The translations under genes and the position numbers were made by a program. A DNA stretch of 64,000 nucleotides, from the NCBI RefSeq assembly GCF_009363695.1, contig NZ_CP045403.1, positions 2,212,001-2,276,000 on the forward strand. Reading direction: 5' to 3'. The number at the start of each line of letters is the position of its first letter. The first letter of the stretch is position 1. Source of the DNA: Bacillus sp. THAF10. GTDB taxonomy: Bacteria > Bacillota > Bacilli > Bacillales > Bacillaceae_I. Shown one piece after another: positions 58,044 through 64,000 of the stretch. The notes below the pieces were generated by a model. The model was not told where the DNA came from, did not search any database, and was given only the letters and a program-made list of their open reading frames with translations.

Positions 58044-58862
58044 TTACCCTTCTTCCACATACTTTTTAGACGAGAATGGTACTTCAAAGAATAATTCTTC
58101 TATTCTTGTTTCCAATAGTTTATTTTTATTCGGCAAGGATTTCATCAGAGCATTTATCGTTTTACTAATATGCTCGATGTACCTGTCCAACATATAAAGC
58201 AAATACGTATCCTGGTCTTTGGAGATTTCTTGTTTCTCTCCTTTGGCAAATGAGATTCTCCTTATCGTTTCAAAGAGAAACGAGGAATTCTCTTTGCAAA
58301 AAAGGTTCCTCTCCAATATTAAGCGCTTTAACAACAAGAAGTTTGCACTCAAATCTTTTAATAGAACATTAGAGAAATAACATGATACCGATTCTATAAG
58401 GGAGGACTCAATTTTTGTGATGCTTTCCATTAAGATCTCCATGCCTTCTAAATCCTTTTGGTAATAAGCAATTTTATGTTCATTGATTTGTTTTATGGCG
58501 TGAGCCAATGTTTTAATCATCGAAACATCATTTACCTCTGCAAGTAGTCTGTAGTAAAGACCACTATAATAATCTCCTGCTAGAACAGTCAATTGTTGAT
58601 TGATCACTTGATCCTCTTCCAGCTGATTGGCCTTTGAATTTGCTACCATATCATGAGTATCAAGGGCGATTTGAACAAGCATCGTAGAAAGTATGTATTG
58701 CTCCTTCTTATCCTGTGGCATATCAATCTCCTCCAGGATGGAATAAAGAAGCAAGAGCTTGTCATCATCAACGATTGGATATTCAATATGTTTTATTAAG
58801 TATGGATGTGTAATTAAGCTATGCAGCTTTTCTTTTATAGATAAAATATGTATATGACTCAC
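58044..58862 (-). CDS. hepS: Heptaprenyl diphosphate synthase component I
   Basis: Small, poorly conserved helical partner that gives HepT its chain-length control. Recognised by EYPIVDDDKLLLLYSILEE and VLAGDYYSGLYYRLLAE (about residues 90-108). It has no aspartate-rich motif, as expected. Length is 272 aa. The start is a GTG at 58862. It heads the hepS-menG-hepT operon. Confidence 0.92.
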   Translation of the reverse strand: MSHIHILSIKEKLHSLITHPYLIKHIEYPIVDDDKLLLLYSILEEIDMPQDKKEQYILSTMLVQIALDTHDMVANSKANQLEEDQVINQQLTVLAGDYYSGLYYRLLAEVNDVSMIKTLAHAIKQINEHKIAYYQKDLEGMEILMESITKIESSLIESVSCYFSNVLLKDLSANFLLLKRLILERNLFCKENSSFLFETIRRISFAKGEKQEISKDQDTYLLYMLDRYIEHISKTINALMKSLPNKNKLLETRIEELFFEVPFSSKKYVEEG

Positions 58863-58923
58863 GAAAGACCACCCTTGTTCCCTGATTTCACTAGATAAGC
58901 AAAATCCAAAATAGACAGTGTTA

Positions 58924-58954
58924 ATTATAGCACATAAGGGGTGCCTATTGTCTA
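58924..58954 (-). promoter_or_regulatory. Probable promoter of hepS-menG-hepT
   Basis: TATAAT with an extended TGC just before it (58924-58932 on minus) and TAGACA 19 nt upstream. The long spacer is offset by the extended -10. It lies between the mtrB terminator and hepS. Confidence 0.6.
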
Positions 58955-58989
58955 AAATACGCGATTTTCTATAGTTTACCCCTGAAACG

Positions 58990-59035
58990 GTCTAAAAAAT
59001 AAGAAAAGCAGAGAAATAATGTATTCATCTGCTTT
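58990..59035 (-). terminator. Terminator of mtrAB
   Basis: AAAGCAGA (59005-59012) pairs with TCTGCTTT (59028-59035), followed by TCTTATTTTTTAG on the minus strand. Confidence 0.8.
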
Positions 59036-59047
59036 CAACATTTTACT

Positions 59048-59269
59048 TTAGTCTGTTTCCATTTCACCGTGGGAAGATTGAATGAGCGCTTTTCCTCTGA
59101 TTTTAATTGCTGAGGTATGTTCTGTGAACTGGGCGATCATTATCTCTCCTTTATCAAGCTTTTCGGAATGATGAAACCTGGTGTCTGTGCCACGAGTTAA
59201 ACCAATAACGCTCACCCCGTCTTCTTTTGCTTTTATCACAATAAAATCGTTTGAGTTTGTCTGACTCAT
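59048..59269 (-). CDS. mtrB: trp RNA-binding attenuation protein TRAP
   Basis: Forms an 11-subunit ring that binds tryptophan and wraps (G/T)AG-repeat RNA. Family residues are visible: [20 protein letters not shown] (tryptophan pocket) and the RNA-contacting Lys/Arg in [14 protein letters not shown]. Length 73 aa is close to B. subtilis (75). AAAGGAGGAT precedes the ATG. It follows folE after 30 nt. Its main target, the trp leader, is 7.3 kb away in this window. Confidence 0.97.
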   Translation of the reverse strand: MSQTNSNDFIVIKAKEDGVSVIGLTRGTDTRFHHSEKLDKGEIMIAQFTEHTSAIKIRGKALIQSSHGEMETD

Positions 59270-59299
59270 AGCAATCCTCCTTTATATATAGATGTTCAT

Positions 59300-59866
59300 T
59301 TATCCTTTAATCAAAGAAAGTACTTCTGCTCTAGCTGCATTGTCTTTTTCCAACACACCTCGAACAGCAGAGGTGATGGTAAGAGCTCCTGGTTTTTTCA
59401 CTCCACGCATTGTCATACACATATGTTCAGCCTCAACCACAACCATCACACCGTGAGGCTCAAGGGAATCTACAATCGAGTCAGCAATAGTAGATGTTAT
59501 TCTTTCTTGCAGCTGCGGACGCTTTGCAACCGCCTCCACCGCACGTGCGAGTTTACTTAAGCCTGTCACTTTGCCGCCCTTCGGTATGTATGCTACATGT
59601 GCTTTTCCGAAGAATGGAACAAGATGGTGCTCACACATCGAGAAGAAGGAGATATCTTTTACAAGCACAAGCTCTTCGTGTGCTTCGCCAAAAACAGTTT
59701 TAAAATGTTCCTTTGGATCTTCATTTAAACCGGAGAACACTTCTGTATACATTTTAGCAACACGTTTTGGTGTATCTAGTAATCCTTCTCTGTTTGGGTC
59801 TTCCCCAATTGCTTCAAGAATCATCCTTACTGCTTGTTCTATTTGTGCTTTATTAACTTCTGTCAT
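59300..59866 (-). CDS. folE: GTP cyclohydrolase I
   Basis: Zn2+-dependent first step of folate synthesis. The zinc and catalytic motif [21 protein letters not shown], here [10 protein letters not shown] (about residue 76), is clear, with [13 protein letters not shown] supplying the second Cys. ITSTIADSI is also conserved. Length is 188 aa. It is mtrA of the mtrAB operon. GTAGGAGGAC precedes the ATG. Confidence 0.97.
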   Translation of the reverse strand: MTEVNKAQIEQAVRMILEAIGEDPNREGLLDTPKRVAKMYTEVFSGLNEDPKEHFKTVFGEAHEELVLVKDISFFSMCEHHLVPFFGKAHVAYIPKGGKVTGLSKLARAVEAVAKRPQLQERITSTIADSIVDSLEPHGVMVVVEAEHMCMTMRGVKKPGALTITSAVRGVLEKDNAARAEVLSLIKG

Positions 59867-59908
59867 TGATCTATGTCCTCCTACATACCCATTAATAGCT
59901 GTAATGTG

Positions 59909-59938
59909 ATTCTAGCATAAGTTTTTTAATAAAAGCAA
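59909..59938 (-). promoter_or_regulatory. Probable promoter of folE-mtrB
   Basis: TAGAAT with an upstream TGC (extended -10, 59909-59917 on minus) and TTGCTT 18 nt before it. It is 40-70 nt upstream of the folE start. Confidence 0.5.
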
Positions 59939-59940
59939 AA

Positions 59941-59970
59941 ATAAAGAGGCGCAAACACTGCGCCTCTTTA
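59941..59970 (-). terminator. Terminator of hbs
   Basis: Perfect 11-bp stem AAAGAGGCGCA/TGCGCCTCTTT (59943-59953, 59959-59969), followed by ATTTTTGC on the minus strand. Confidence 0.9.
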
Positions 59971-60001
59971 TGCTGACAATCGTTGACTATGTAGCTGTCA
60001 A

Positions 60002-60274
60002 TTATTTCACAGCGTCTTTAAGAGCTTTACCAGGTTTGAAAGCTGGTACTTTACTTGCAGCGATTTCGATCTCTTCCCCAGTTTGTGGGTTACGACCTTT
60101 ACGCGCAGCACGCTCACGTACTTCAAAGTTACCAAAACCGATTAATTGTACTTTGTCACCGTTTTTAAGTGCGTCAAGAATTGTATCGAAAACAGCATCA
60201 ACCGCTTTAGTAGCGTCTTTTTTAGAAAGTTCACTAGCTTCAGCAACTGCATTGATTAAGTCTGTCTTGTTCAT
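60002..60274 (-). CDS. hbs: DNA-binding protein HU
   Basis: Histone-like nucleoid protein that bends and wraps DNA as a dimer. [21 protein letters not shown] at the start and the DNA-contact arm [20 protein letters not shown] are typical, shown here by [19 protein letters not shown]. Length 90 aa. The start is ATG 60274 after GGAGGTGAATGGC; the GTG three codons earlier lies within that site. It is monocistronic, between spoIVA and mtrAB. Confidence 0.97.
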   Translation of the reverse strand: MNKTDLINAVAEASELSKKDATKAVDAVFDTILDALKNGDKVQLIGFGNFEVRERAARKGRNPQTGEEIEIAASKVPAFKPGKALKDAVK

Positions 60275-60377
60275 GCCATTCACCTCCTCCCAAAGGAGTT
60301 AATCGCTATTCTAAACCAAAACTTAGTTTTAGTCTAGTAAAAGCCTTTGTTACATACATTTCTTCACAATTTTCATT

Positions 60378-60398
60378 GATTCTATACATGATAGAATC
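60378..60398. promoter_or_regulatory. Perfect 8-bp inverted repeat upstream of hbs
   Basis: GATTCTAT and ATAGAATC flank 5 nt (ACATG), about 105-125 nt before the hbs start. The 363-nt gap from spoIVA to hbs holds this, the spoIVA terminator, and nothing else I can name with confidence. The repeat could be an operator or a leader hairpin; the role is unknown. Confidence 0.4.
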
Positions 60399-60569
60399 GC
60401 GATAATCTTACAACTAGGCTAATATTACCCCATTACCCTCCACAATTCAACAAATTTCTTAGAAAACGAGATAATAATAGGAATATTTCGCCATTTAAGA
60501 GAAGATTTTCTGTTTGTAGATTAACACAAGAATAGCTATATATCAAGTGTTTATTCGATTTTTTAAAAC

Positions 60570-60614
60570 AAAAACAGCTCTCCTTTGAATGTATATACCA
60601 CTCAAGGAGAGCTA
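60570..60614 (-). terminator. Terminator of spoIVA
   Basis: AGCTCTCCTTTGA (60576-60588) pairs with TCAAGGAGAGCT (60602-60613), with one bulge, followed by GTTTTTGTTTT on the minus strand. Confidence 0.85.
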
Positions 60615-60637
60615 AAAAACATATTCGACATCATTTT

Positions 60638-62116
60638 TTATAGAATGATCGCGATTAACCCGCCAGAGCCCTCGTTAATAATGCGCTCTAAGGTTTCTTT
60701 TAGTTTGTATCTTGCGTTTTCTGGCATTAACGAAATCTTTGCATGAATTCCTTCACGGACGATGGAGCTTAGGGAACGCCCGAATATATCTGAATTCCAG
60801 ATGGAAAGTGGGTCATCCTCGAAGTCTTGCATGAGATATCGAACCAATTCCTCACTTTGTTTTTCCGTCCCAATGATTGGGGCGAATTCAGACTCCACAT
60901 CTACTTTTATCATGTGAATAGAAGGCGCAACCGCTTTTAGTCTCACTCCAAATCTTGAGCCTTGACGGATGATTTCCGGCTCCTCTAAACTCATATCTGA
61001 TAAAGCTGGAGAGGCAATTCCATATCCTGTTTGTTTGACCATTCTTAAGGCATCTGACACTTGATCATATTCAGCTTTAGCAAAAGCAAAGTCTTGCATG
61101 AGCTGCAATAGATGATCCTTCCCCCTGATTTCTACCCCCACAACCTCTTTCAGAATGTGATCATAGAGATCATCTGGGGCATAAAGGTCGATTTCAGCTA
61201 TACCCTGACCCATTTCAATGCCTGCAAGTCCAGCGCGGTCAATAAACTCATATTCGCTAAATTGACCGACCACTCGATCCACATCACGCAGGCGTTTAAT
61301 ATCCTTCACCGTATCTTTCACCGCTTCTTGATAACTCTCACGCAGCCAGTGGTTGTCTTTGAGGACCATTACCCAGCTTGGAAGATTAACGTTAACCTCG
61401 AGCACAGGAAACTCAAACAATGCTTCGCGAAGAACATTGTAGACATCAGATTCCCTCATGCTTTCCACACTCATAGCAATTACAGGAATATCGTATTTTT
61501 CACATAATTCTCTTTTTAACGCTTCGGTCTCTGGGTGAAATGGTTGAACGGTATTGATGACCATAATGAATGGTTTGCCAACCTCTTTCAATTCCTCCAC
61601 AACTCTTTCCTCAGCTTCAATATAATCCCTGCGAGGAATTTCCCCAATTGACCCATCTGTTGCTATTACGACTCCGATGGTGGAATGCTCTTGGATAACT
61701 TTTCTCGTTCCAATCTCTGCTGCTTCATGAAAAGGTATAGGTTCTTCATACCAAGGGGTGTTAATCATTCTTGGACCATTTTCGTCTTCATAGCCTTTGG
61801 CTCCAGGTACAGTATAACCAACACAGTCTACTAAACGGATATTTACATCAAGCCCTTCATCCACATTTACCTTCACAGCTTGGTTTGGGACAAATTTAGG
61901 CTCTGTAGTCATGATTGTCTTACCTGCTGCACTTTGTGGTAGTTCATCTTGTGCACGCGCTTTATCTGACTCATTTCCGATATTCGGCAGAACCACTAAC
62001 TCCATAAACCTTTTAATAAACGTTGATTTCCCTGTACGAACAGCTCCTACGACCCCTAAATATATATCGCCGCCCGTACGTTCAGCGATATCTTTGAAAA
62101 TATCTACTTTTTCCAA
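60638..62116 (-). CDS. spoIVA: Stage IV sporulation protein A (coat basement ATPase)
   Basis: ATPase that polymerises on the forespore surface and anchors the spore coat. Walker A is GVVGAVRTGKSTF (about residues 21-33); VDCVGYTVPGAKGYEDENG holds the sensor and Walker B region. The C-terminal end INEGSGGLIAIIL, needed for membrane anchoring by SpoVM, is intact. I start at the TTG at 62116, 6 nt after GGGAGGG; this gives 492 aa, the same length as B. subtilis SpoIVA. A sigma-E-like promoter lies upstream. Confidence 0.97.
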   Translation of the reverse strand: MEKVDIFKDIAERTGGDIYLGVVGAVRTGKSTFIKRFMELVVLPNIGNESDKARAQDELPQSAAGKTIMTTEPKFVPNQAVKVNVDEGLDVNIRLVDCVGYTVPGAKGYEDENGPRMINTPWYEEPIPFHEAAEIGTRKVIQEHSTIGVVIATDGSIGEIPRRDYIEAEERVVEELKEVGKPFIMVINTVQPFHPETEALKRELCEKYDIPVIAMSVESMRESDVYNVLREALFEFPVLEVNVNLPSWVMVLKDNHWLRESYQEAVKDTVKDIKRLRDVDRVVGQFSEYEFIDRAGLAGIEMGQGIAEIDLYAPDDLYDHILKEVVGVEIRGKDHLLQLMQDFAFAKAEYDQVSDALRMVKQTGYGIASPALSDMSLEEPEIIRQGSRFGVRLKAVAPSIHMIKVDVESEFAPIIGTEKQSEELVRYLMQDFEDDPLSIWNSDIFGRSLSSIVREGIHAKISLMPENARYKLKETLERIINEGSGGLIAIIL

Positions 62117-62184
62117 GTGATTCCCTCCCGACATTTATCTTGGGATATACATTTTCTAGTAAGAATAGAATCTATGACACTATA

Positions 62185-62215
62185 TGTGTATGATGTTGTC
62201 CTAATTAAATATGAC
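62185..62215 (-). promoter_or_regulatory. Probable sigma-E promoter of spoIVA
   Basis: On the minus strand GTCATATT (62208-62215) and CATACACA (62185-62192) are separated by 15 nt, about 70 nt before the TTG start. They fit mother-cell sigma-E -35 and -10 patterns, as expected for spoIVA. Confidence 0.6.
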
Positions 62216-62297
62216 TATTTTTTCTTAGAAAATTTATCCCGCTATTATAAAAACAGTATATTTATCCATTTAGTAATTGGAGGTATTTTGTTTATTT

Positions 62298-62346
62298 TAA
62301 AAAAACAAAAACCCTTCTTTAGAATGTATTCTCTAAAAAAGGGTCT
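62298..62346 (-). terminator. Terminator of yphF
   Basis: GACCCTTTTTTAGAGAAT and ATTCTAAAGAAGGGT form a long imperfect stem (about 62311-62344), followed by TTTTTGTTTTTTT on the minus strand. Confidence 0.85.
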
Positions 62347-62357
62347 ATGACTAAATT

Positions 62358-63089
62358 CTATTTCTTATCCATAATAATTGGTTCGTTGTTTTCGTCTATT
62401 GTGTAAGGCAGAGAAAAAGCTGGGACAAATACAGAATTTTCAACAATGATAGAACGAATATCCTCGCCAGGTTGATAGGAGTGTTCATGTTCTTCTAAGT
62501 ATTGATAAAGGTCTATAGAATAGTCGACCTGAACCTCCCCTTTGTTATTTAGAATAAACGGCAGATTCTTCCCTGAAATAGGACTTTCTGTAGTAGGCTC
62601 ACTTTTATAGCCAAGCTTGTCCCAATCAATTTTGAACGCCTGATCATTGATGACTTCTTTTACAGGAGCAAACCCATTGTTAGCCCTCTTATACATGTCG
62701 ATCCGAATGTTTATGTCTCTAACCTTTTCTGCCATGCGTAAATCAATTAGTTTGACTTTTGGGTCTTCTTCAACGTTTACAAGAACATACAAGTACACAC
62801 CACCGCTTTCATACGCTGTTCCAGGCGCCTCTTGCATAAATCGTGGAGTGAGTTTATTAAAATCAATTGGATATTTTTGAAAAATCGGTGTAGACATGTC
62901 CCTATCTTTAATTGGCAGAATGCCACCATTTGCTTCTTGATATTGGTCAACAGAGGTTTGAACAGCCTCTAGTTGGTCTAAATAAGGAACTTGATTTTGC
63001 GATAACCTTTCTTGTGGGTATAAACAGCCTGATAGCACGCTGCTTACCACAACCATTCCTACTAGTAGGAGGAACCTATTTAGATTCAT
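62358..63089 (-). CDS. yphF: YphF-like lipoprotein
   Basis: A 243-aa lipoprotein: signal peptide FLLLVGMVVVSSVLSGC with lipobox LSGC, so the mature protein begins at the Cys and is tethered outside the membrane. The body has two similar halves with QYQEANGGILPIKD and MYKRANNGFAPVKE, an internal duplication. The C-terminus reads SVFVPAFSLPYTIDENNEP. The start is ATG 63089 after AAGGGTGG. It lies upstream of spoIVA and follows yphE. Function unknown. Confidence 0.87.
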   Translation of the reverse strand: MNLNRFLLLVGMVVVSSVLSGCLYPQERLSQNQVPYLDQLEAVQTSVDQYQEANGGILPIKDRDMSTPIFQKYPIDFNKLTPRFMQEAPGTAYESGGVYLYVLVNVEEDPKVKLIDLRMAEKVRDINIRIDMYKRANNGFAPVKEVINDQAFKIDWDKLGYKSEPTTESPISGKNLPFILNNKGEVQVDYSIDLYQYLEEHEHSYQPGEDIRSIIVENSVFVPAFSLPYTIDENNEPIIMDKK

Positions 63090-63119
63090 AGTATTTTCCA
63101 CCCTTTGCATCTGTTCTTC

Positions 63120-63326
63120 TTATTGCTCTGGTACTGGACCGCTAAATACAACATAAAAAATTATTAGACCTGCAAGTACAATCAATAGAAAAGCAATTGT
63201 GTTTAAAATCCCTCTGATAATATTATTTTTGACTTTAAATCTTGTAAAATAGACCGTTAAAACAGAAATAATCATGAAGCCCATCGCAATGAATGAGATC
63301 CACATTTTCATCAATGCAGGTGACAT
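63120..63326 (-). CDS. yphE: YphE, DUF2768 small membrane protein
   Basis: A 68-aa protein with two transmembrane helices (MWISFIAMGFMIISVLTVYF and a second near residues 40-60) joined by a basic loop FKVKNNIIRG. The start is ATG 63326, 8 nt after AAGGAGAG; the upstream frame to 63431 runs into the R3 repeat. It is 30 nt upstream of yphF. Probably sporulation-linked by neighbourhood; function unknown. Confidence 0.85.
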   Translation of the reverse strand: MSPALMKMWISFIAMGFMIISVLTVYFTRFKVKNNIIRGILNTIAFLLIVLAGLIIFYVVFSGPVPEQ

Positions 63327-63375
63327 CCTCATCTCTCCTTTTCCGTGAAACATTATAGCATAATATGTAAAAGAG

Positions 63376-63527
63376 CAAAAGCGCAAGGTATACGACGAAC
63401 ATGCGTTGTCTAGTTCCAGATGTAACTCCACTAGTCATAAGCCCTCTTTCCTTCAAAGGCCAAACAGCCTCCTGTAAAAAGCCTTCTTATGCTTGTTAGA
63501 CATGAACGAGCCGCTTCACTTTTCGTG
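63376..63527. repeat. R3 intergenic repeat, decayed copy C
   Basis: Begins GCAAAAGCGCAAG. It contains TTGTCTAGTT and ends TGAACGAGCCGCTTCACTTT, shared with R3 copy B; the middle has diverged. A CAACAAAC/GTTTGTTG hairpin follows at 63528-63551. It lies between yphE and the gpsA terminator. Confidence 0.65.
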
Positions 63528-63554
63528 CAACAAACGCATTTTTGTTTGTTGATC

Positions 63555-63600
63555 TAAACACAAAAAAAGCTGAAGCAAAAGGGGCCAACTTTGCTTCAGC
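63555..63600 (-). terminator. Terminator downstream of gpsA
   Basis: GCTGAAGCAAA (63569-63579) is the perfect complement of TTTGCTTCAGC (63590-63600), followed by TTTTTTTGTGTTT on the minus strand. It is about 260 nt beyond the gpsA stop. Confidence 0.85.
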
Positions 63601-63858
63601 GCTATTAAAAGAAGACTAAATAATCCAATCCCACAGCTCAACCAGTGATATCCTCATACACATCTTATGCGACAACTATCATGCATGTATCGCCAAATGC
63701 CTATTTAAAGCAAAAAAGCTTGTAAAAATTATGGATTTTTACCCCTCTGCACCCTCCTATTGTTTCTTCTATATAAGTTATGCACGTTACCTAGATGGGT
63801 GTTTGTTTATCTTTTTAAAGGCATGGATTTGATGTTTTCACAGGACTAAGTCGCTTTA

Positions 63859-64000
63859 CTATCTTTCTCCAAGCAGTTGGGACAGATCATCAAGCTCTGT
63901 CGTCTTTGAACGGCTCATAAGCTCGTCCACGGCGTCTTTTGGATGCACATTATCAAAAAGAACATGGTAGAGTGCGGTAGTTAACGGCATTTTAACTTGA
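63859..64000 (-). CDS. gpsA: Glycerol-3-phosphate dehydrogenase, C-terminal end (partial)
   Basis: The last 46 codons of an NAD(P)+-dependent G3P dehydrogenase that makes the phospholipid backbone. The visible part reads MPLTTALYHVLFDNVHP, then DAVDELMSRSKTTELDD, and ends at a TAG. This matches the GpsA C-terminus, and gpsA is the expected neighbour here. The gene continues beyond the window edge. No catalytic residues are visible. Between its stop and the terminator there is about 260 nt with no convincing gene. Confidence 0.85.
   Translation of the reverse strand, partial: QVKMPLTTALYHVLFDNVHPKDAVDELMSRSKTTELDDLSQLLGER

Noticed and set aside
60399..60480. hbs sigma-A promoter (TTGAAT-17-TAATAT)
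   Set aside because: Several equally weak combinations exist in this AT-rich stretch; none stands out.

Overview
The window is a stretch of chromosome from a low-GC, spore-forming, aerobic and probably motile member of the Bacillaceae. Gene order follows the Bacillus subtilis ypsC-to-gpsA region almost gene for gene. Spore genes (spoIVA, cotD, sspM, ypjB), bacillithiol genes (bshA, bshB1), the qcrABC menaquinol:cytochrome c reductase and TRAP-controlled trp genes all point to this family. A Sutcliffiella- or B. cohnii-like host is a guess from overall sequence feel. Nearly all genes lie on the minus strand, so most operons read right to left.

Layout from 1 to 64 kb. 0-7.5 kb: a small Lys/Glu-rich gene, the rRNA methyltransferase ypsC, RNase P RNA (rnpB), gpsB, ypsA, cotD and the mrfAB mitomycin-repair pair. 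7.5-12.1 kb: a repeat-rich stretch with a YdjO-like zinc-ribbon gene, an Hsp20 gene, a 61-aa orphan, yppG/F/E, a yppD-like gene and tiny sspM. 12-20 kb: yppC, recU-ponA (plus strand), ypoC-nth-dnaD and asnS. 20-29.5 kb: aspB-ypmB-ypmA, a DinG homologue with eroded helicase motifs, panBCD, birA and cca. 29.5-33.9 kb: bshA, bshB1, mgsA, dapB, ypjD and a YitT-family membrane gene. 34-41 kb: yugP, ypjB, ypjA, qcrABC, ypiF, ypiB and ypiA. 41-54.6 kb: a hydantoinase-like protein without metal ligands, then the aromatic supercluster aroC-aroB-aroH-[TRAP leader]-trpEDCFBA-hisC-tyrA-aroA. 54.7-64 kb: cheR, ndk, hepS-menG-hepT, mtrA(folE)-mtrB, hbs, spoIVA, yphF, yphE and the 3' end of gpsA.

The clearest regulatory circuit is closed inside the window. 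mtrB (TRAP) at 59.0-59.3 kb encodes the tryptophan-sensing RNA-binding protein. Its target, a run of ten (G/T)AG triplets followed by an intrinsic terminator, lies upstream of trpE at 51.70-51.81 kb. aroC-aroB-aroH feed chorismate and prephenate into trpE-A and into tyrA/hisC. hepS-menG-hepT make menaquinone, the substrate of qcrABC.

Four families of intergenic repeat decorate gene ends. R1 is about 125 bp with GCTGTTGATTTCC-like ends (4 copies). R2 is a 93-bp palindromic element with 13-bp GGCTGGGACAAAA ends (2 copies, one split by a 212-bp insert carrying an R1). R3 begins CAAAAGCGC (2 tandem copies and a decayed third). R4 is about 183 bp with GGCTGTTTTC/GAAAAGAGCC ends (2 copies). I found no clear new multi-gene system. 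The items most worth a second look are the apparently helicase-dead DinG, the metal-site-less hydantoinase relative next to aroA, and the nested R2/R1 repeat.
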